DNA of 49,606 nucleotides from Methylocapsa sp050728695 (GTDB lineage Bacteria; Pseudomonadota; Alphaproteobacteria; Rhizobiales; Beijerinckiaceae). Numbering within the stretch: the stretch's first letter is position 1; the number at the start of each line of letters is the position of its first letter. The notes beneath the pieces were generated by a model. That model saw only the letters and a program-made list of their open reading frames with translations. It was not told the origin of the DNA and searched no databases. A program made the translations under genes and the position numbers. Of this stretch, positions 40,074 through 49,536 are shown piece after piece. The stretch is from positions 1 to 49,606 of the forward strand of contig JBOHJV010000002.1 of assembly GCA_050728695.1 (NCBI GenBank). Reading direction: 5' to 3'.

Positions 40074-40434
40074 CGGACATTCCCCAGATTATCGAGACTC
40101 GCCGGGCCTCGTTTCCAATCGATACGCCGCTTATAAAGCCTAAAGGCGGCGATCGGTAAAGGGCGCGGTTGCCGCGAGGCCGGGTTTGCCTGACTCTTTC
40201 CAAGATCGGCCCCCCGCGCGCTGACACCGGCGCTTAAGTCTCGGGCGCACCCAACCGAGGGCTTCGCCTACAGATCGTCGCGACGCGTGGGCCTTCAGGC
40301 TGCTTACCTTCGAAAAGTTGCACTATTTAATCGAAAATGATGATCATTCTCGACGATCCGAACACCGCCGTCCAAAATTTAGCCTGAAAAACCGGCTTAC
40401 GATCAAAGCCGCCCTGGCCAGAGGATATTGCAGC
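40074..40434. other. Intergenic region before cpoB
   Basis: About 360 bases, no supported gene. It is expected to carry the leftward promoter of the membrane protein and the rightward promoter of cpoB. The tolB-pal genes that usually precede cpoB are not here. Confidence 0.3.
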
Positions 40435-41601
40435 ATGATTCGATTCGACAAACCCTTTCTCTTGATGGCCGCGACCAATCTGGCGGCCAATCTGTTTGTG
40501 GCGTTTGTCGCGGTTGCCGCTGGCGCGGAGACCGCGTTTGCGCAAGACGCCGCAATGGTCCGGCTCGCGCAAGGATATGGCCGTCCGCCTGGCGACATCG
40601 GCGCGCCCACGGATAGCCCTTATGACGGCGAGCCGGAGGCGGCAACGCAACAGGATTCGGCGGCTCTCCTTGTCCGGATCGGGCGGCTCGAAAGCCAGAT
40701 GCGGCAGATTAGCGGGCAAATCGAACAGATGCAGTTCGAGACCGGGAGACTCGCGGAACAACTCAAGAAGTTCCAGGAGGACGTCGATTTTCGCATGCGC
40801 GAGGGCGGCGCGCAGGGCGCTCCCGCGGCCAAACCCCCACAGAAGCGCGGCGAAGCAACCGAAACCCAAATCAATGGGGACAGCCGGGGCCAGGCGCAAG
40901 GCGCCGCGGCCGCACCCTCCCGCGCGAGAGCGCGTGGCGACGCCTTCGATCCCTCGCAAAATCCCGGCGCTCCGGGAGCCCCCCGCACGCTCGGAAGCGC
41001 CGCCCCGGCGGCGAATACGGAGCAAGCGGGCGGCCGCTCGAACGAGAGCGGTGCGGCAGGCCTCGATCGCAACGATCCCGGCGCGCCGCTCGATCTTTCC
41101 AATGGCCGCTCCCGCGTCGTGGGGCCGCCGCCAACGATGCCGGCGCCGATGGCCTCGGTCAGCATCCCTTCGTCCGTCATGGCCACGCCGGGCGGCACGG
41201 TCATCGCCGCGGCGCCCAATTCCGCAAAAGAGGAGTTCGACATTGCCTTAGGCTTCTTCAAACAAAGAGCATATGAAAACGCGGAAAAGGGCTTTGCCGG
41301 GTTTCTTGAAAAGAATCCCAAGAACAAATTGGCTTCCGACGCGATCTATTATCTCGGCGAAAGCTTCTACCAGCGTGGCCGGCAACCCGAGGCGGCTGAA
41401 CAATATCTGAAGATATCGACCCAATACGCCAATTCGTCGCGCGCGCCGGACGCCCTCTTGCGCCTCGGTCAATCGTTGAATGCGCTTGGAGCCAAGGATC
41501 AAGCCTGCGCGACCTATGGCGAAATCGCGCGGAAATATCCAAATGCGCCGGCCACGGTCAAGGCAGGCGCCGAACGTGAGGCCAAGCGCGCCCAATGCTG
41601 A
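40435..41601 (+). CDS. cpoB: Tol-Pal-associated division coordinator CpoB (YbgF)
   Basis: 388 residues from ATG 40435 (agga upstream). A signal peptide ends at AFAQ, a coiled coil follows (about 75-120), then a long low-complexity Ala/Pro/Gly linker, then three TPR repeats (270-388) starting KEEFDIALGFFKQRAYENA. In E. coli CpoB links outer-membrane constriction with peptidoglycan synthesis. The linker is longer than in enterobacteria. Overlaps tilS. Confidence 0.9.
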   Translation: MIRFDKPFLLMAATNLAANLFVAFVAVAAGAETAFAQDAAMVRLAQGYGRPPGDIGAPTDSPYDGEPEAATQQDSAALLVRIGRLESQMRQISGQIEQMQFETGRLAEQLKKFQEDVDFRMREGGAQGAPAAKPPQKRGEATETQINGDSRGQAQGAAAAPSRARARGDAFDPSQNPGAPGAPRTLGSAAPAANTEQAGGRSNESGAAGLDRNDPGAPLDLSNGRSRVVGPPPTMPAPMASVSIPSSVMATPGGTVIAAAPNSAKEEFDIALGFFKQRAYENAEKGFAGFLEKNPKNKLASDAIYYLGESFYQRGRQPEAAEQYLKISTQYANSSRAPDALLRLGQSLNALGAKDQACATYGEIARKYPNAPATVKAGAEREAKRAQC

Positions 41602-42743
41602 TGCGCGACAGACCTGATCTGGCCAAGCCTCACGCGAACCTTGCCCACAAGCGCCACGCCGGACCCGCCAATGCGCCCGCCCTTGGGCCCGTCGGGGCGC
41701 GGTTCTCCAGCACGGACATCGTCGCTCTTTTCAGCCCTTGGAAGGCCGCGCGGGGAATTGTTCTTGGCGTTTCCGGCGGCCCCGATTCGGTTGCCTTGAT
41801 GCTGCTCGCGGCGGAGTGGGGGAGCGGGCGCGCCACGAGGCCTCCACTTTATGTCGCGACCGTCGACCACGGATTACGAAAGGACTCGCGCGGCGAGGCC
41901 GAAATGGTCGCCCGCTGGGCCGCCGCTCTCGCGCTCCCCCACGCCATTCTCGTCTGGGATGGCGTCAAGCCAAAATCCAGAATTCAGGAGCGCGCCCGCG
42001 AGGCACGCTACGAACTGTTGTTCGACCACACGGCAAGGATTGGCGCCGATCACGTGATGACCGCGCATCACGCCGACGACCAAGCCGAAACGATTTTGTT
42101 CCGGCTGCTACGCGGCAGCGGCGTTTCGGGGCTCGCCGGCATGGCAAGTTCAAGCGAACGGAGCGGGCTGGTCCTTGCTCGCCCCCTGCTAGCACTTGCC
42201 AAGGCGGAGCTCGCCGCCTTTTGCGAAACGAGGGCGCATCCTTTTCTCGACGATCCGTCGAACAATGATCCTGCCTACGCGAAAACAAGGATTCGGCGCC
42301 TTGGCCGCATTCTCGCCGGCGAAGGTCTTGGCCGCGCCGCCTTGCTTAGGCTCGGCCGCCGGGCCGCAAGGGCGGACGCCGCGCTTGCCGCCCGCGCGAG
42401 CGCGGTCCGCGCCACTCTCGCGGCGCGCCGCGAGGAAGGCGGATTCCTAGCCGACATATCGGCGCTGGCCCAGGAGCCGGAAGAGGTTCTTTTGCGATTT
42501 CTTAGCGATGAACTTAAATTAATAAGCGGCGGCAAGCCGCCTCGGCTTGAACGCCTGGAAGCTCTGGCGCCGCGGTTTGGCCAGGCGGTCCGCGCCGGGA
42601 TCGCCTTCACGGCAACCTTGGGCGGGGCTGCGTTGCGGCTACAAGGCAACCGTACTCTCGCCATTGTGAAGGAAGGCGCGCGCGGCGGCGGCGCCAAGAA
42701 AACCGGCAAGGAGTCTTCGAGACCTGTCTCCACAGCGAAGTAA
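41595..42743 (+). CDS. tilS: tRNA(Ile)-lysidine synthase
   Basis: 382 residues from ATG 41595, overlapping the cpoB stop; ATG 41601 is an alternative. TilS converts C34 of tRNA-Ile(CAU) to lysidine so that it reads AUA. The PP-loop SGGPDSVALML, the TVDHGLR strand and the HHADDQAET motif are present, as is RIRRLGRIL after the catalytic domain. The C-terminal part is shorter than in E. coli. Confidence 0.95.
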   Translation: MLMRDRPDLAKPHANLAHKRHAGPANAPALGPVGARFSSTDIVALFSPWKAARGIVLGVSGGPDSVALMLLAAEWGSGRATRPPLYVATVDHGLRKDSRGEAEMVARWAAALALPHAILVWDGVKPKSRIQERAREARYELLFDHTARIGADHVMTAHHADDQAETILFRLLRGSGVSGLAGMASSSERSGLVLARPLLALAKAELAAFCETRAHPFLDDPSNNDPAYAKTRIRRLGRILAGEGLGRAALLRLGRRAARADAALAARASAVRATLAARREEGGFLADISALAQEPEEVLLRFLSDELKLISGGKPPRLERLEALAPRFGQAVRAGIAFTATLGGAALRLQGNRTLAIVKEGARGGGAKKTGKESSRPVSTAK

Positions 42744-42882
42744 GGCTCACTTGAGAGTGATTCAAGACACACTTGGCAAGCGCGCAAACCAGGCATACAT
42801 TGGATGAACGCCCAATTTCTAGCGGGTGCTGGTTTAACCGGTGACGGCCCCTGGGCCGGAACGATGTTTAGCGGGAACGAAG

Positions 42883-44811
42883 ATGAATCCGAACTTCCGG
42901 AATTTCGCCCTTTGGGTAATCATTATCCTGCTCGTCGTTGCGCTCGTCATGCTGTTTCAAAGTCCGGGGCAGCGGGTCCCATCGCAAGACATCGCCTTTA
43001 GCCAGCTATTGAACGAGGTCGACCAAGGCCACGTCCGCGAGGTCACAATCTCGGGCAACGAGATCAGCGGTCATTTCACCGACAATCGCGCCTTTGCGAC
43101 CTATGCGCCAAACGACCCAACGCTGGTCCAGAGCCTTTATAAGAAAAACGTCTCGATCACGGCCAAGCCTCCGTCGGAAAACACCAATTGGCTGATGACG
43201 CTTCTCGTCAACGGGCTGCCTCTGATTGCCATCCTCGGCATCTGGATTTTTCTTTCCCGGCAAATGCAGGGCGCCGGCGGCAAAGCCATGGGATTTGGCA
43301 AGTCGAAGGCGAGACTTTTGACCGAGGCGCATGGGCGGTATACGTTCGAGGACGTAGCCGGAGTCGACGAGGCCAAGGAAGACCTCCAGGAAATTGTCGA
43401 ATTCCTGCGCGACCCGCAACGATTCCAGAAGCTTGGCGGACGAATTCCACGCGGCGTTTTGCTTGTCGGCCCGCCCGGGACTGGCAAGACGCTGCTGGCC
43501 CGCGCCATCGCGGGGGAAGCCAACGTGCCCTTCTTTACGATTTCTGGATCGGATTTCGTGGAAATGTTCGTCGGCGTCGGCGCGAGCCGGGTCCGCGACA
43601 TGTTCGAGCAGGCCAAGAAGAACTCGCCTTGCATCGTCTTCATCGATGAAATAGACGCCGTTGGCCGGCATCGCGGCGCCGGCCTTGGCGGCGGCAACGA
43701 CGAGCGCGAGCAAACGTTGAACCAGCTCCTCGTCGAGATGGACGGTTTCGAGCAGAACGAAAGCATCATCCTGATCGCCGCGACGAACCGTCCCGACGTG
43801 CTCGATCCGGCGCTGCTGCGCCCCGGCCGCTTCGACCGCCAGATTGTCGTGTCGAACCCCGATATCGTCGGGCGCGAAAAGATCCTCAAGGTGCATGTCC
43901 GCAAAGTCCCCCTATCGCCAGACGTCGATTTGAAAACGGTGGCGCGCGGCACGCCCGGCTTTTCCGGCGCCGACCTCATGAATCTCGTCAACGAGGCGGC
44001 CTTGCTGGCGGCAAGACGCGCCAAGCGTTTCGTCACGGCGTCCGAGTTCGAGGATTCGAAAGACAAGATCATGATGGGCGCCGAGCGCCGCACCATGGTC
44101 ATGACCGAGCAAGAGAAAATGCTGACCGCCTATCACGAGGGCGGGCACGCGATCGTCGCCCTCAATGTTCCGGCCACCGACCCGGTGCATAAAGCGACGA
44201 TCATTCCGCGCGGGCGAGCCCTCGGCATGGTCATGCAGCTCCCCGAACGCGACAAGCTTTCGATGAGTTTCGAGCAGATGACCTCGAGGCTTGCCATCTG
44301 CATGGGCGGCCGGGTTTCCGAGGAACTCGTCTTCGGCAAGGAAAAGATCACGTCGGGCGCGCAATCCGACATCGAGCAGGCGACTAAGCTCGCCCGCGCC
44401 ATGGTGACGCGCTGGGGCTTCTCAGACGAGCTTGGCACCGTCATGTATGGCGAAAATCAGGAGGAAGTTTTCCTCGGCTATACCATGGGGCGGCAGCAAA
44501 CCATCTCCGAGGCGACCGCGCGGAAAATCGACGCGGAAGTGCGCCGCCTGGTGGAGTCGGGTCTCGCCGAAGCGACCCGGATCATCACCGAAAAGCGCGA
44601 AGATCTCGAAACTCTTGCCAAGGGTCTCCTCGAATACGAGACGCTTACCGGTGAAGAAATCAGAGAGCTTTTGAAGGGCCATGCTCCGGTGCGCGATAGT
44701 AGCGATGATTATGAACCGCCGTTGCGGGGCTCTCCCGTCCCGACCACCGGCGTCGCGCGGCCGAAGCCTGGCCACGAGCCAGGCGGGCTGGAGCCGCAGC
44801 CGCAAGCGTAG
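42883..44811 (+). CDS. ftsH: ATP-dependent zinc metalloprotease FtsH
   Basis: 642 residues from ATG 42883 (MNPNFRNFALWV). Two membrane helices (5-22 and about 102-122) flank a small periplasmic domain. The AAA+ module has Walker A GPPGTGKT (196-203), Walker B VFIDEIDAVG and the second-region motif RPGRFDRQI. The protease has HEGGH (418-422). It degrades membrane and regulatory proteins such as LpxC or SecY. A Pro/Arg-rich tail ends the chain. Follows tilS after 139 bases; cpoB-tilS-ftsH is a common order. Confidence 0.97.
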   Translation: MNPNFRNFALWVIIILLVVALVMLFQSPGQRVPSQDIAFSQLLNEVDQGHVREVTISGNEISGHFTDNRAFATYAPNDPTLVQSLYKKNVSITAKPPSENTNWLMTLLVNGLPLIAILGIWIFLSRQMQGAGGKAMGFGKSKARLLTEAHGRYTFEDVAGVDEAKEDLQEIVEFLRDPQRFQKLGGRIPRGVLLVGPPGTGKTLLARAIAGEANVPFFTISGSDFVEMFVGVGASRVRDMFEQAKKNSPCIVFIDEIDAVGRHRGAGLGGGNDEREQTLNQLLVEMDGFEQNESIILIAATNRPDVLDPALLRPGRFDRQIVVSNPDIVGREKILKVHVRKVPLSPDVDLKTVARGTPGFSGADLMNLVNEAALLAARRAKRFVTASEFEDSKDKIMMGAERRTMVMTEQEKMLTAYHEGGHAIVALNVPATDPVHKATIIPRGRALGMVMQLPERDKLSMSFEQMTSRLAICMGGRVSEELVFGKEKITSGAQSDIEQATKLARAMVTRWGFSDELGTVMYGENQEEVFLGYTMGRQQTISEATARKIDAEVRRLVESGLAEATRIITEKREDLETLAKGLLEYETLTGEEIRELLKGHAPVRDSSDDYEPPLRGSPVPTTGVARPKPGHEPGGLEPQPQA

Positions 44812-44971
44812 GCGCGCGCCTTCCCTCCGCGTGGGAAGCGATACAATCGAGCCGCGAGCGTGTTTTCCGCTTCGTCGAGGGACGCGGGAGATATGCGTGC
44901 GCGCCGTGGCGTGTGTGCTAAATCCCTGCTTGCGGACGAGCGGCGGCGTGACGAATACCTTTGCCGAAGGC

Positions 44972-45052
44972 CGTCATTGCGAACGCGCGAAGCAATCCAA
45001 TCCCCTTCCGGCGCGTCTGGATTGCTTCGTCGCTTCGCTCCTCGCAATGACG
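44972..45052. repeat. Intergenic inverted repeat (CGTCATTGCGA type)
   Basis: cgtcattgcgaacgcgcgaa at the left and the near-inverse ending ctcctcgcaatgacg at the right enclose a GC-rich centre; arms share gaagcaatcca / tggattgcttc. The type is a dispersed palindromic repeat seen in many proteobacterial genomes. It lies in the 480-base gap between ftsH and the second beta-helix gene, which holds no other feature except the start-proximal hairpin. Confidence 0.7.
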
Positions 45053-45259
45053 TTCCTTACCGTGATTCGTCATCCGCGAGACTTGGTCTTGGTCTAATGA
45101 TCCGCCGGCCGATAAAGGGCGCGGCCAAATCCCTGCTCTCAACCAAAAGAACCCATATGGGTATTGACCGGCCGGCCGACCGGCTGGCCGGGTTCGCGGC
45201 GCCTGTTGCCGGGGTAGAGCGACCTCGTTCAACGCTGCCCTGCCGTGTAGGCTGCTCCG

Positions 45260-45285
45260 GCAACGCGCCCGCGTTGCTTGGGGGG
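45260..45285 (+). promoter_or_regulatory. Hairpin abutting the ribosome binding site of beta-helix gene B
   Basis: gcaacgc (45260-45266) pairs with gcgttgc (45271-45277) around gccc, and the G-rich ribosome binding site starts at 45280. Same stem and spacing as in front of copy A, with a different loop; the preceding 15-20 bases are also alike (GTGTA-G--TGCTCC). Confidence 0.55.
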
Positions 45286-45291
45286 CATTAC

Positions 45292-46248
45292 ATGATCAAG
45301 ATCACATCGTTAGCAACCATCGCCGCGGCGCTGCTCGCCTGCGGTCTTGCCGCCGCGCCGGCAGAGGCGGGACTAAACCGGACTTTTGTTTCCGGAACGG
45401 GAACCGACAGCGGCACCTGCACGCGCGCCGCGCCGTGCCGGACTTTTGCTTTTGCGCTCACCCAGACCGCCGCGGGCGGCGAGATCGACGTGCTCGACCC
45501 GGCCGGCTATGGAACGGTGACCATCGCCAAGGCGATCAGCATCGTCAACGACGGCGCCGGCACGGCCGGCATCAGGGGTGCCGGACCGCCATCGCCCGAC
45601 AGGAATGGCGTCACGATCAATGCTGGCGCGAGCGACAGCGTACATTTGCGCGGCCTGACCATCGCGGGATTTGAAAGCGGCGCGGGAAGCGGCATCCAGT
45701 TCAACTCTGGAGGGAACCTCGCGATCGAAAACTGCGTCATCCGGGGTTTTGCTGATGGGATCAATATCGTGCCCAGCAAATCGAGCAACTTCTCGGTCTC
45801 GAATACGATTGTTTCCGACAATGGAGCCAATGGGATCATTGTCCTGCCCACCGGATCGCCGGCCGTCGCCGGCGTAATCAGCAACGTCACAGCGTACAAT
45901 AATTTCACTGGAATCGTCGTGGGTAGCGACTTCATGACCGGGGGATCAATCAATGTCACGATCGTCGATAGCGAGGTTTCCAAGAGCCCCAATGGCGGCA
46001 TCCTTGCGACCGCGCCCAGCCTCACCACCGCCGTCTTGGTGCGCAATTCCGTTGCCAGCAACAACGGTACCGGGCTTCTGGCGAGTGGGAGCGGCGCCAT
46101 TCTCCGGGCCGCGCATTCGGTGGTCACGGGGAATGGTACTGGAGTGAATACTCGCAGCGGCGGCATCCTAAATAGCTACGGCGACAACGATATCAATGGC
46201 AACACGAATGACAACACGGCAGCTCTGACCCCGATCTTCACGCATTGA
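45292..46248 (+). CDS. Secreted right-handed beta-helix protein, copy B
   Basis: 318 residues from ATG 45292; the frame is open upstream but the signal peptide (ending APAEA) fixes this start. The mature N-terminus NRTFVSGTGTDSGTC and the stretch up to NDGAGTAGI differ from copy A at only about five of 84 positions; then an insertion (RGAGPPSPDR) and a divergent beta-helix follow, with similarity rising again near HSVVTGN and SYGDND. Function unknown. Its upstream and downstream hairpins also match copy A. Confidence 0.8.
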   Translation: MIKITSLATIAAALLACGLAAAPAEAGLNRTFVSGTGTDSGTCTRAAPCRTFAFALTQTAAGGEIDVLDPAGYGTVTIAKAISIVNDGAGTAGIRGAGPPSPDRNGVTINAGASDSVHLRGLTIAGFESGAGSGIQFNSGGNLAIENCVIRGFADGINIVPSKSSNFSVSNTIVSDNGANGIIVLPTGSPAVAGVISNVTAYNNFTGIVVGSDFMTGGSINVTIVDSEVSKSPNGGILATAPSLTTAVLVRNSVASNNGTGLLASGSGAILRAAHSVVTGNGTGVNTRSGGILNSYGDNDINGNTNDNTAALTPIFTH

Positions 46249-46287
46249 CGCCCTCCGCGCAACGGGCCGTCTCCGGCGCTCCCCCCA

Positions 46288-46319
46288 GCGCGCCGCGGGC
46301 GTCCCCGCTCGCGGCGCCC
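46288..46319 (+). terminator. Hairpin after beta-helix gene B
   Basis: gcgcgccgcg / cgcggcgccc form a stem with one mismatch around ggcgtccccgct. Counterpart of 24570-24601 with a compensated base pair. It lies 24 bases before the end of the convergent L,D-transpeptidase gene. Confidence 0.6.
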
Positions 46320-46343
46320 CCGGTTCGATTCAGCGCATAGAGG

Positions 46344-47114
46344 TCACAGCACCACGACCCTTGTTCCGACTTTGACCCGCTCGTAAAGATCGATGGCGTC
46401 GGAATTCATCATCCTTATGCAGCCGGATGACACCGCCTTGCCGATCGAATCCGGCTCGTTGGTGCCGTGAATGCGGAAAAGCGTGTCTTTGTTGCCGTGG
46501 AATAGATAAAGCGCGCGGGCGCCGAGCGGATTTTCAAGCCCGCCCTCCATCTCCTCCGGCAGATCGGGGCGGCGCTGCAGCATTTCCTTGGGCGGAATCC
46601 AGCGCGGCCATTCGGATTTGCGGCCGACGCGCGCGACGCCCTTCCACGCAAACCCCTGGCGGCCGACGCCGATCCCATATTGAATGGCGCCGCCGCCTGG
46701 TTGCACGAGGTACAAATGCCGCGAGCCTGTGTCGATCACGATCGTGCCGGCCGGCTCATTCGTCGGGTTTTGCACCATCGCGGCGGTTTTCTGGTTGAAA
46801 TTGACGCCAAGCTCGAGATCGCTGGCGCCGTAGGATTGGGAGCCCGGCCCCGACTCATATGGGTCCTCGGAAAAAGGCGGACCATAGGCATACGGGCGGC
46901 CGCGATAACGCGGCGCGGGCGGTGCGCTCGGATAGGCGTACTCGCCGGGATAAGAAGGATAGGCCGGATAACCGTAATAAGACGGATAGGTGGGGTAGTA
47001 GTTACCGTAAGTGCGCCGTTGCGCGAAAGCCGGCGCCGCCGGAATGAGAAGGACCACGGCTAAAATAAGAGAAGCCAGGCCAGCGCGGACAAAGCCGCCT
47101 TTTATTGCACGCAT
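46344..47114 (-). CDS. L,D-transpeptidase (YkuD), Tyr/Pro-rich
   Basis: 256 residues. A signal peptide ends at AFAQ. Residues 33-80 are a Tyr/Pro-rich low-complexity stretch (YPTYPSYYGYPAYPSYP). The YkuD catalytic domain has the His motif RIHGTNEPDSIG and the Cys motif SSGCIRMMN. It makes 3-3 peptidoglycan links or attaches proteins to the wall. gagg lies five bases before the ATG. Tandem with a second copy 176 bases upstream on the same strand. Confidence 0.92.
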   Translation of the reverse strand: MRAIKGGFVRAGLASLILAVVLLIPAAPAFAQRRTYGNYYPTYPSYYGYPAYPSYPGEYAYPSAPPAPRYRGRPYAYGPPFSEDPYESGPGSQSYGASDLELGVNFNQKTAAMVQNPTNEPAGTIVIDTGSRHLYLVQPGGGAIQYGIGVGRQGFAWKGVARVGRKSEWPRWIPPKEMLQRRPDLPEEMEGGLENPLGARALYLFHGNKDTLFRIHGTNEPDSIGKAVSSGCIRMMNSDAIDLYERVKVGTRVVVL

Positions 47115-47290
47115 ATGAGCCTCGGGATTCGATTCGCTGTCAACTTATCGAATGGGGCGCATGATTTTCTCAAAAAACGGCAAAATCGGGCCGCGGCATT
47201 CGACGGTTTTGCGCCGGCTCGCCGACGTTCAATGCAAAAACTGGCCGATTTCGCAGGACGCCAAACCGGCATCAAACGATCGGCGAGCGG

Positions 47291-47896
47291 TCAGAGCACG
47301 ACAACGGGCGTGCCGACCTTGACCCTCGAATAAAGATCGACGACGTCGTCGTTGAGGAGGCGGACGCAACCGGAAGAGACCGCGCGGCCAATCGTATCTG
47401 GCTCGTTGGTGCCGTGAATACGAAACATCGTGTCGCCATGACTGTTGTAGAGATACATGGCGCGGGCGCCGAGCGGATTGGCAAGGCCGCCTTCCATGAC
47501 GCGCGGCAGATCCGGGCGGCGCAACAGCATGGCGGCGGGAGGCGTCCAGCTAGGCCATTCGGCGCGGCGGCCGATATGGGCGCGCCCAGACCACGCAAAA
47601 CCCTCGCGTCCGACCCCGACCGCATAGCGCATCGCTTTGCCATCTTCCATCGACAGATAGAGATATCGATCCTTGGTGTCGATGGTAATCGTGCCTGCGC
47701 GCGCATGTGTTGGATCGTCGACGATCGTGCGGGTCGATTGAACCTCGCGCTGCACATCGGTTGGCAGGCTCACCGGCTGGACTTGACGATTCATAAGCCC
47801 CGAGGGCGAGTCGCCGTCGAAGGCTTGCGCGCCAGTGGCAATGAGCGCGGCGAGCCCGGCCAGCACGAATAGACGAGTTGTCGAGAACTTGATCAT
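47291..47896 (-). CDS. L,D-transpeptidase (YkuD)
   Basis: 201 residues from ATG 47894-47896 (MIKFSTTRLFVLAG); an ATG nine codons earlier is possible but would precede the signal peptide. The signal peptide ends at AQA. The domain runs from GTITIDTKDRYLYL to the end, with RIHGTNEPDTIG and SSGCVRLLN. It lacks the Tyr/Pro region of the next gene and keeps the same core (GFAW...GRRAEWPSW), so the two are duplicates that diverged. Confidence 0.92.
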   Translation of the reverse strand: MIKFSTTRLFVLAGLAALIATGAQAFDGDSPSGLMNRQVQPVSLPTDVQREVQSTRTIVDDPTHARAGTITIDTKDRYLYLSMEDGKAMRYAVGVGREGFAWSGRAHIGRRAEWPSWTPPAAMLLRRPDLPRVMEGGLANPLGARAMYLYNSHGDTMFRIHGTNEPDTIGRAVSSGCVRLLNDDVVDLYSRVKVGTPVVVL

Positions 47897-48042
47897 TGGT
47901 TTGGCACCCCGTTCGTCAGCCATGCTGAATTTTTTCGCATGGTTAACGCGCAACCTTGGCGGTTCGTTCCATCGCGACTCGCCGCGGATGTGATTTTTTC
48001 GGCGGGCGGGGACGGGATGGCGCGGATGTTATTTCCAGCGCG

Positions 48043-49296
48043 TCAGTTTCGTGGCCAAGAGAAATCGTCGACCCGGCCGGGCTTTGGGGCGAGCGGCCTG
48101 CCCTGCTGCAAGGTTTGCTCGATCAAAGCCCGCGCGGCGTTATTCGCTGTCCCGGCGGATACCGTCCGCGTGGCGAGCGCGCCGCCTGGGGCGAGCACGG
48201 GGCCGGTCAAAGGCAGGATAGGGCCGGCAACCGGTTTCGGCAAAGGCGGGGACTCGCTCCCCGGTAAAGCCGGATTTGTTGGCGTTCCCGTATCATCTGG
48301 GTTTGCTACGTTTGCCACGTTCGGGGGGGCGCCTTCTGGCATTCCCGGCTCGCTCTTTTTCCCTACCTCGTCGAGATTGCGGCGGATCTCGGGTTCGACG
48401 AAATGGGCGAGCTTGCGCGCCCCCGCCTTGGTGAAATGGACCCCGTCGGCGGCGCGCAACCGCACGGTCTGACCGTTGATGTCGGGGCCAACAGCACTGT
48501 ATTGACCGGCCTCGTCGGCGAACGCCTCCCATATGTCGATGTAGGTGGCGCCGGCCTTTTCGGCGTAGGCGCGATAGAATTCATTGAAGGCCAGCGCATC
48601 CTCGGAAAGTCGCTCGCTTTTCAGGATCGGCAGGCCGACCCAGACGAGTGGAATTTTCTTGTCGCGGAACATTGCCGCGATTGTTTCGATCCGATGGGTG
48701 TAGGCCGCTTGCCATTCGGGCGAGCGTGGCTCGTAGCTGCCATTGGCATCGCGCAAGGATTGCCGGTCGTTGCTGCCGATCAACATGACGGCGAAATCGA
48801 TTTTCTCGCCGCTCGCGAGCATGTCTTGCGTGGCCCTTGTCCAATCGAAGAAATCGTCGCGGACGAGGCCTGAGTCTTCTTTCGCCTTTCGCAGAATGGC
48901 GACCTCCGGCCGGTTCTCGAACGCTTCGGTTAGTCCCCGCGCCAGCATTTGCCCGAGGCTGTCGCCGAGGACCGCGACGAAATAGGAAGGTGCGACGGCG
49001 GGATTGGCGGGTGTCTTTGCGATTGCTTTTTCCGTCGGGCGGTTTGACCTCGGCCGCGCCCGATAGAATTGCGGCGCGGCCCGGCGGATTTCCGGCCTTG
49101 GTTTCACGGCGCGGCCCGGCGGCGGATTTGGCCGGAACAATTGCTCGAACCAGCCAAAGGGGTCGATTTGCGCAAGCGCGGGCTGGCTGGCCGCCAGAGA
49201 CAGCAAGAATGTGATTGCCGCAAGCGCGGCGGCGGCCGGCTTCGGGAAAAGCCATGCCCACCTCGCGCAATCTTGCCGCCCGGAATTCTTCGCCAT
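48043..49296 (-). CDS. SGNH/GDSL-family hydrolase (DUF459)
   Basis: 417 residues from ATG 49294-49296. A signal anchor or signal peptide (about 18-42) leads to a basic Pro-rich linker. SGNH blocks are visible: VLGDSLGQ (Ser), IGSNDRQ (Asn) and DGVHFT (Asp/His). The C-terminal 90 residues are Pro/Ala-rich. DUF459 proteins are periplasmic hydrolases, possibly deacetylating or esterase-like on envelope polymers. Substrate unknown. Confidence 0.85.
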   Translation of the reverse strand: MAKNSGRQDCARWAWLFPKPAAAALAAITFLLSLAASQPALAQIDPFGWFEQLFRPNPPPGRAVKPRPEIRRAAPQFYRARPRSNRPTEKAIAKTPANPAVAPSYFVAVLGDSLGQMLARGLTEAFENRPEVAILRKAKEDSGLVRDDFFDWTRATQDMLASGEKIDFAVMLIGSNDRQSLRDANGSYEPRSPEWQAAYTHRIETIAAMFRDKKIPLVWVGLPILKSERLSEDALAFNEFYRAYAEKAGATYIDIWEAFADEAGQYSAVGPDINGQTVRLRAADGVHFTKAGARKLAHFVEPEIRRNLDEVGKKSEPGMPEGAPPNVANVANPDDTGTPTNPALPGSESPPLPKPVAGPILPLTGPVLAPGGALATRTVSAGTANNAARALIEQTLQQGRPLAPKPGRVDDFSWPRN

Positions 49297-49536
49297 GCGG
49301 GCCACTCTACCGCACAAAAGCCTTGGATGCACGCGGCGTTGCGGCGGCGGTCCGGACTTCGCTCCCATGGTTATAACCCCAGGCGAAGAGCAAGCAACGC
49401 TCCCGCGCAACGGGCCCGGAGGCCGGGGAAGATCGGTGCGTCCTTTTTTGAGCGCCGCGCGGCAAGATTCGCGCCCCGTGCGGCGCAGCCGGCGTGACTG
49501 GTTTCGCGCCGCGATGCCCCCTCTTCCGCCCGTTCG

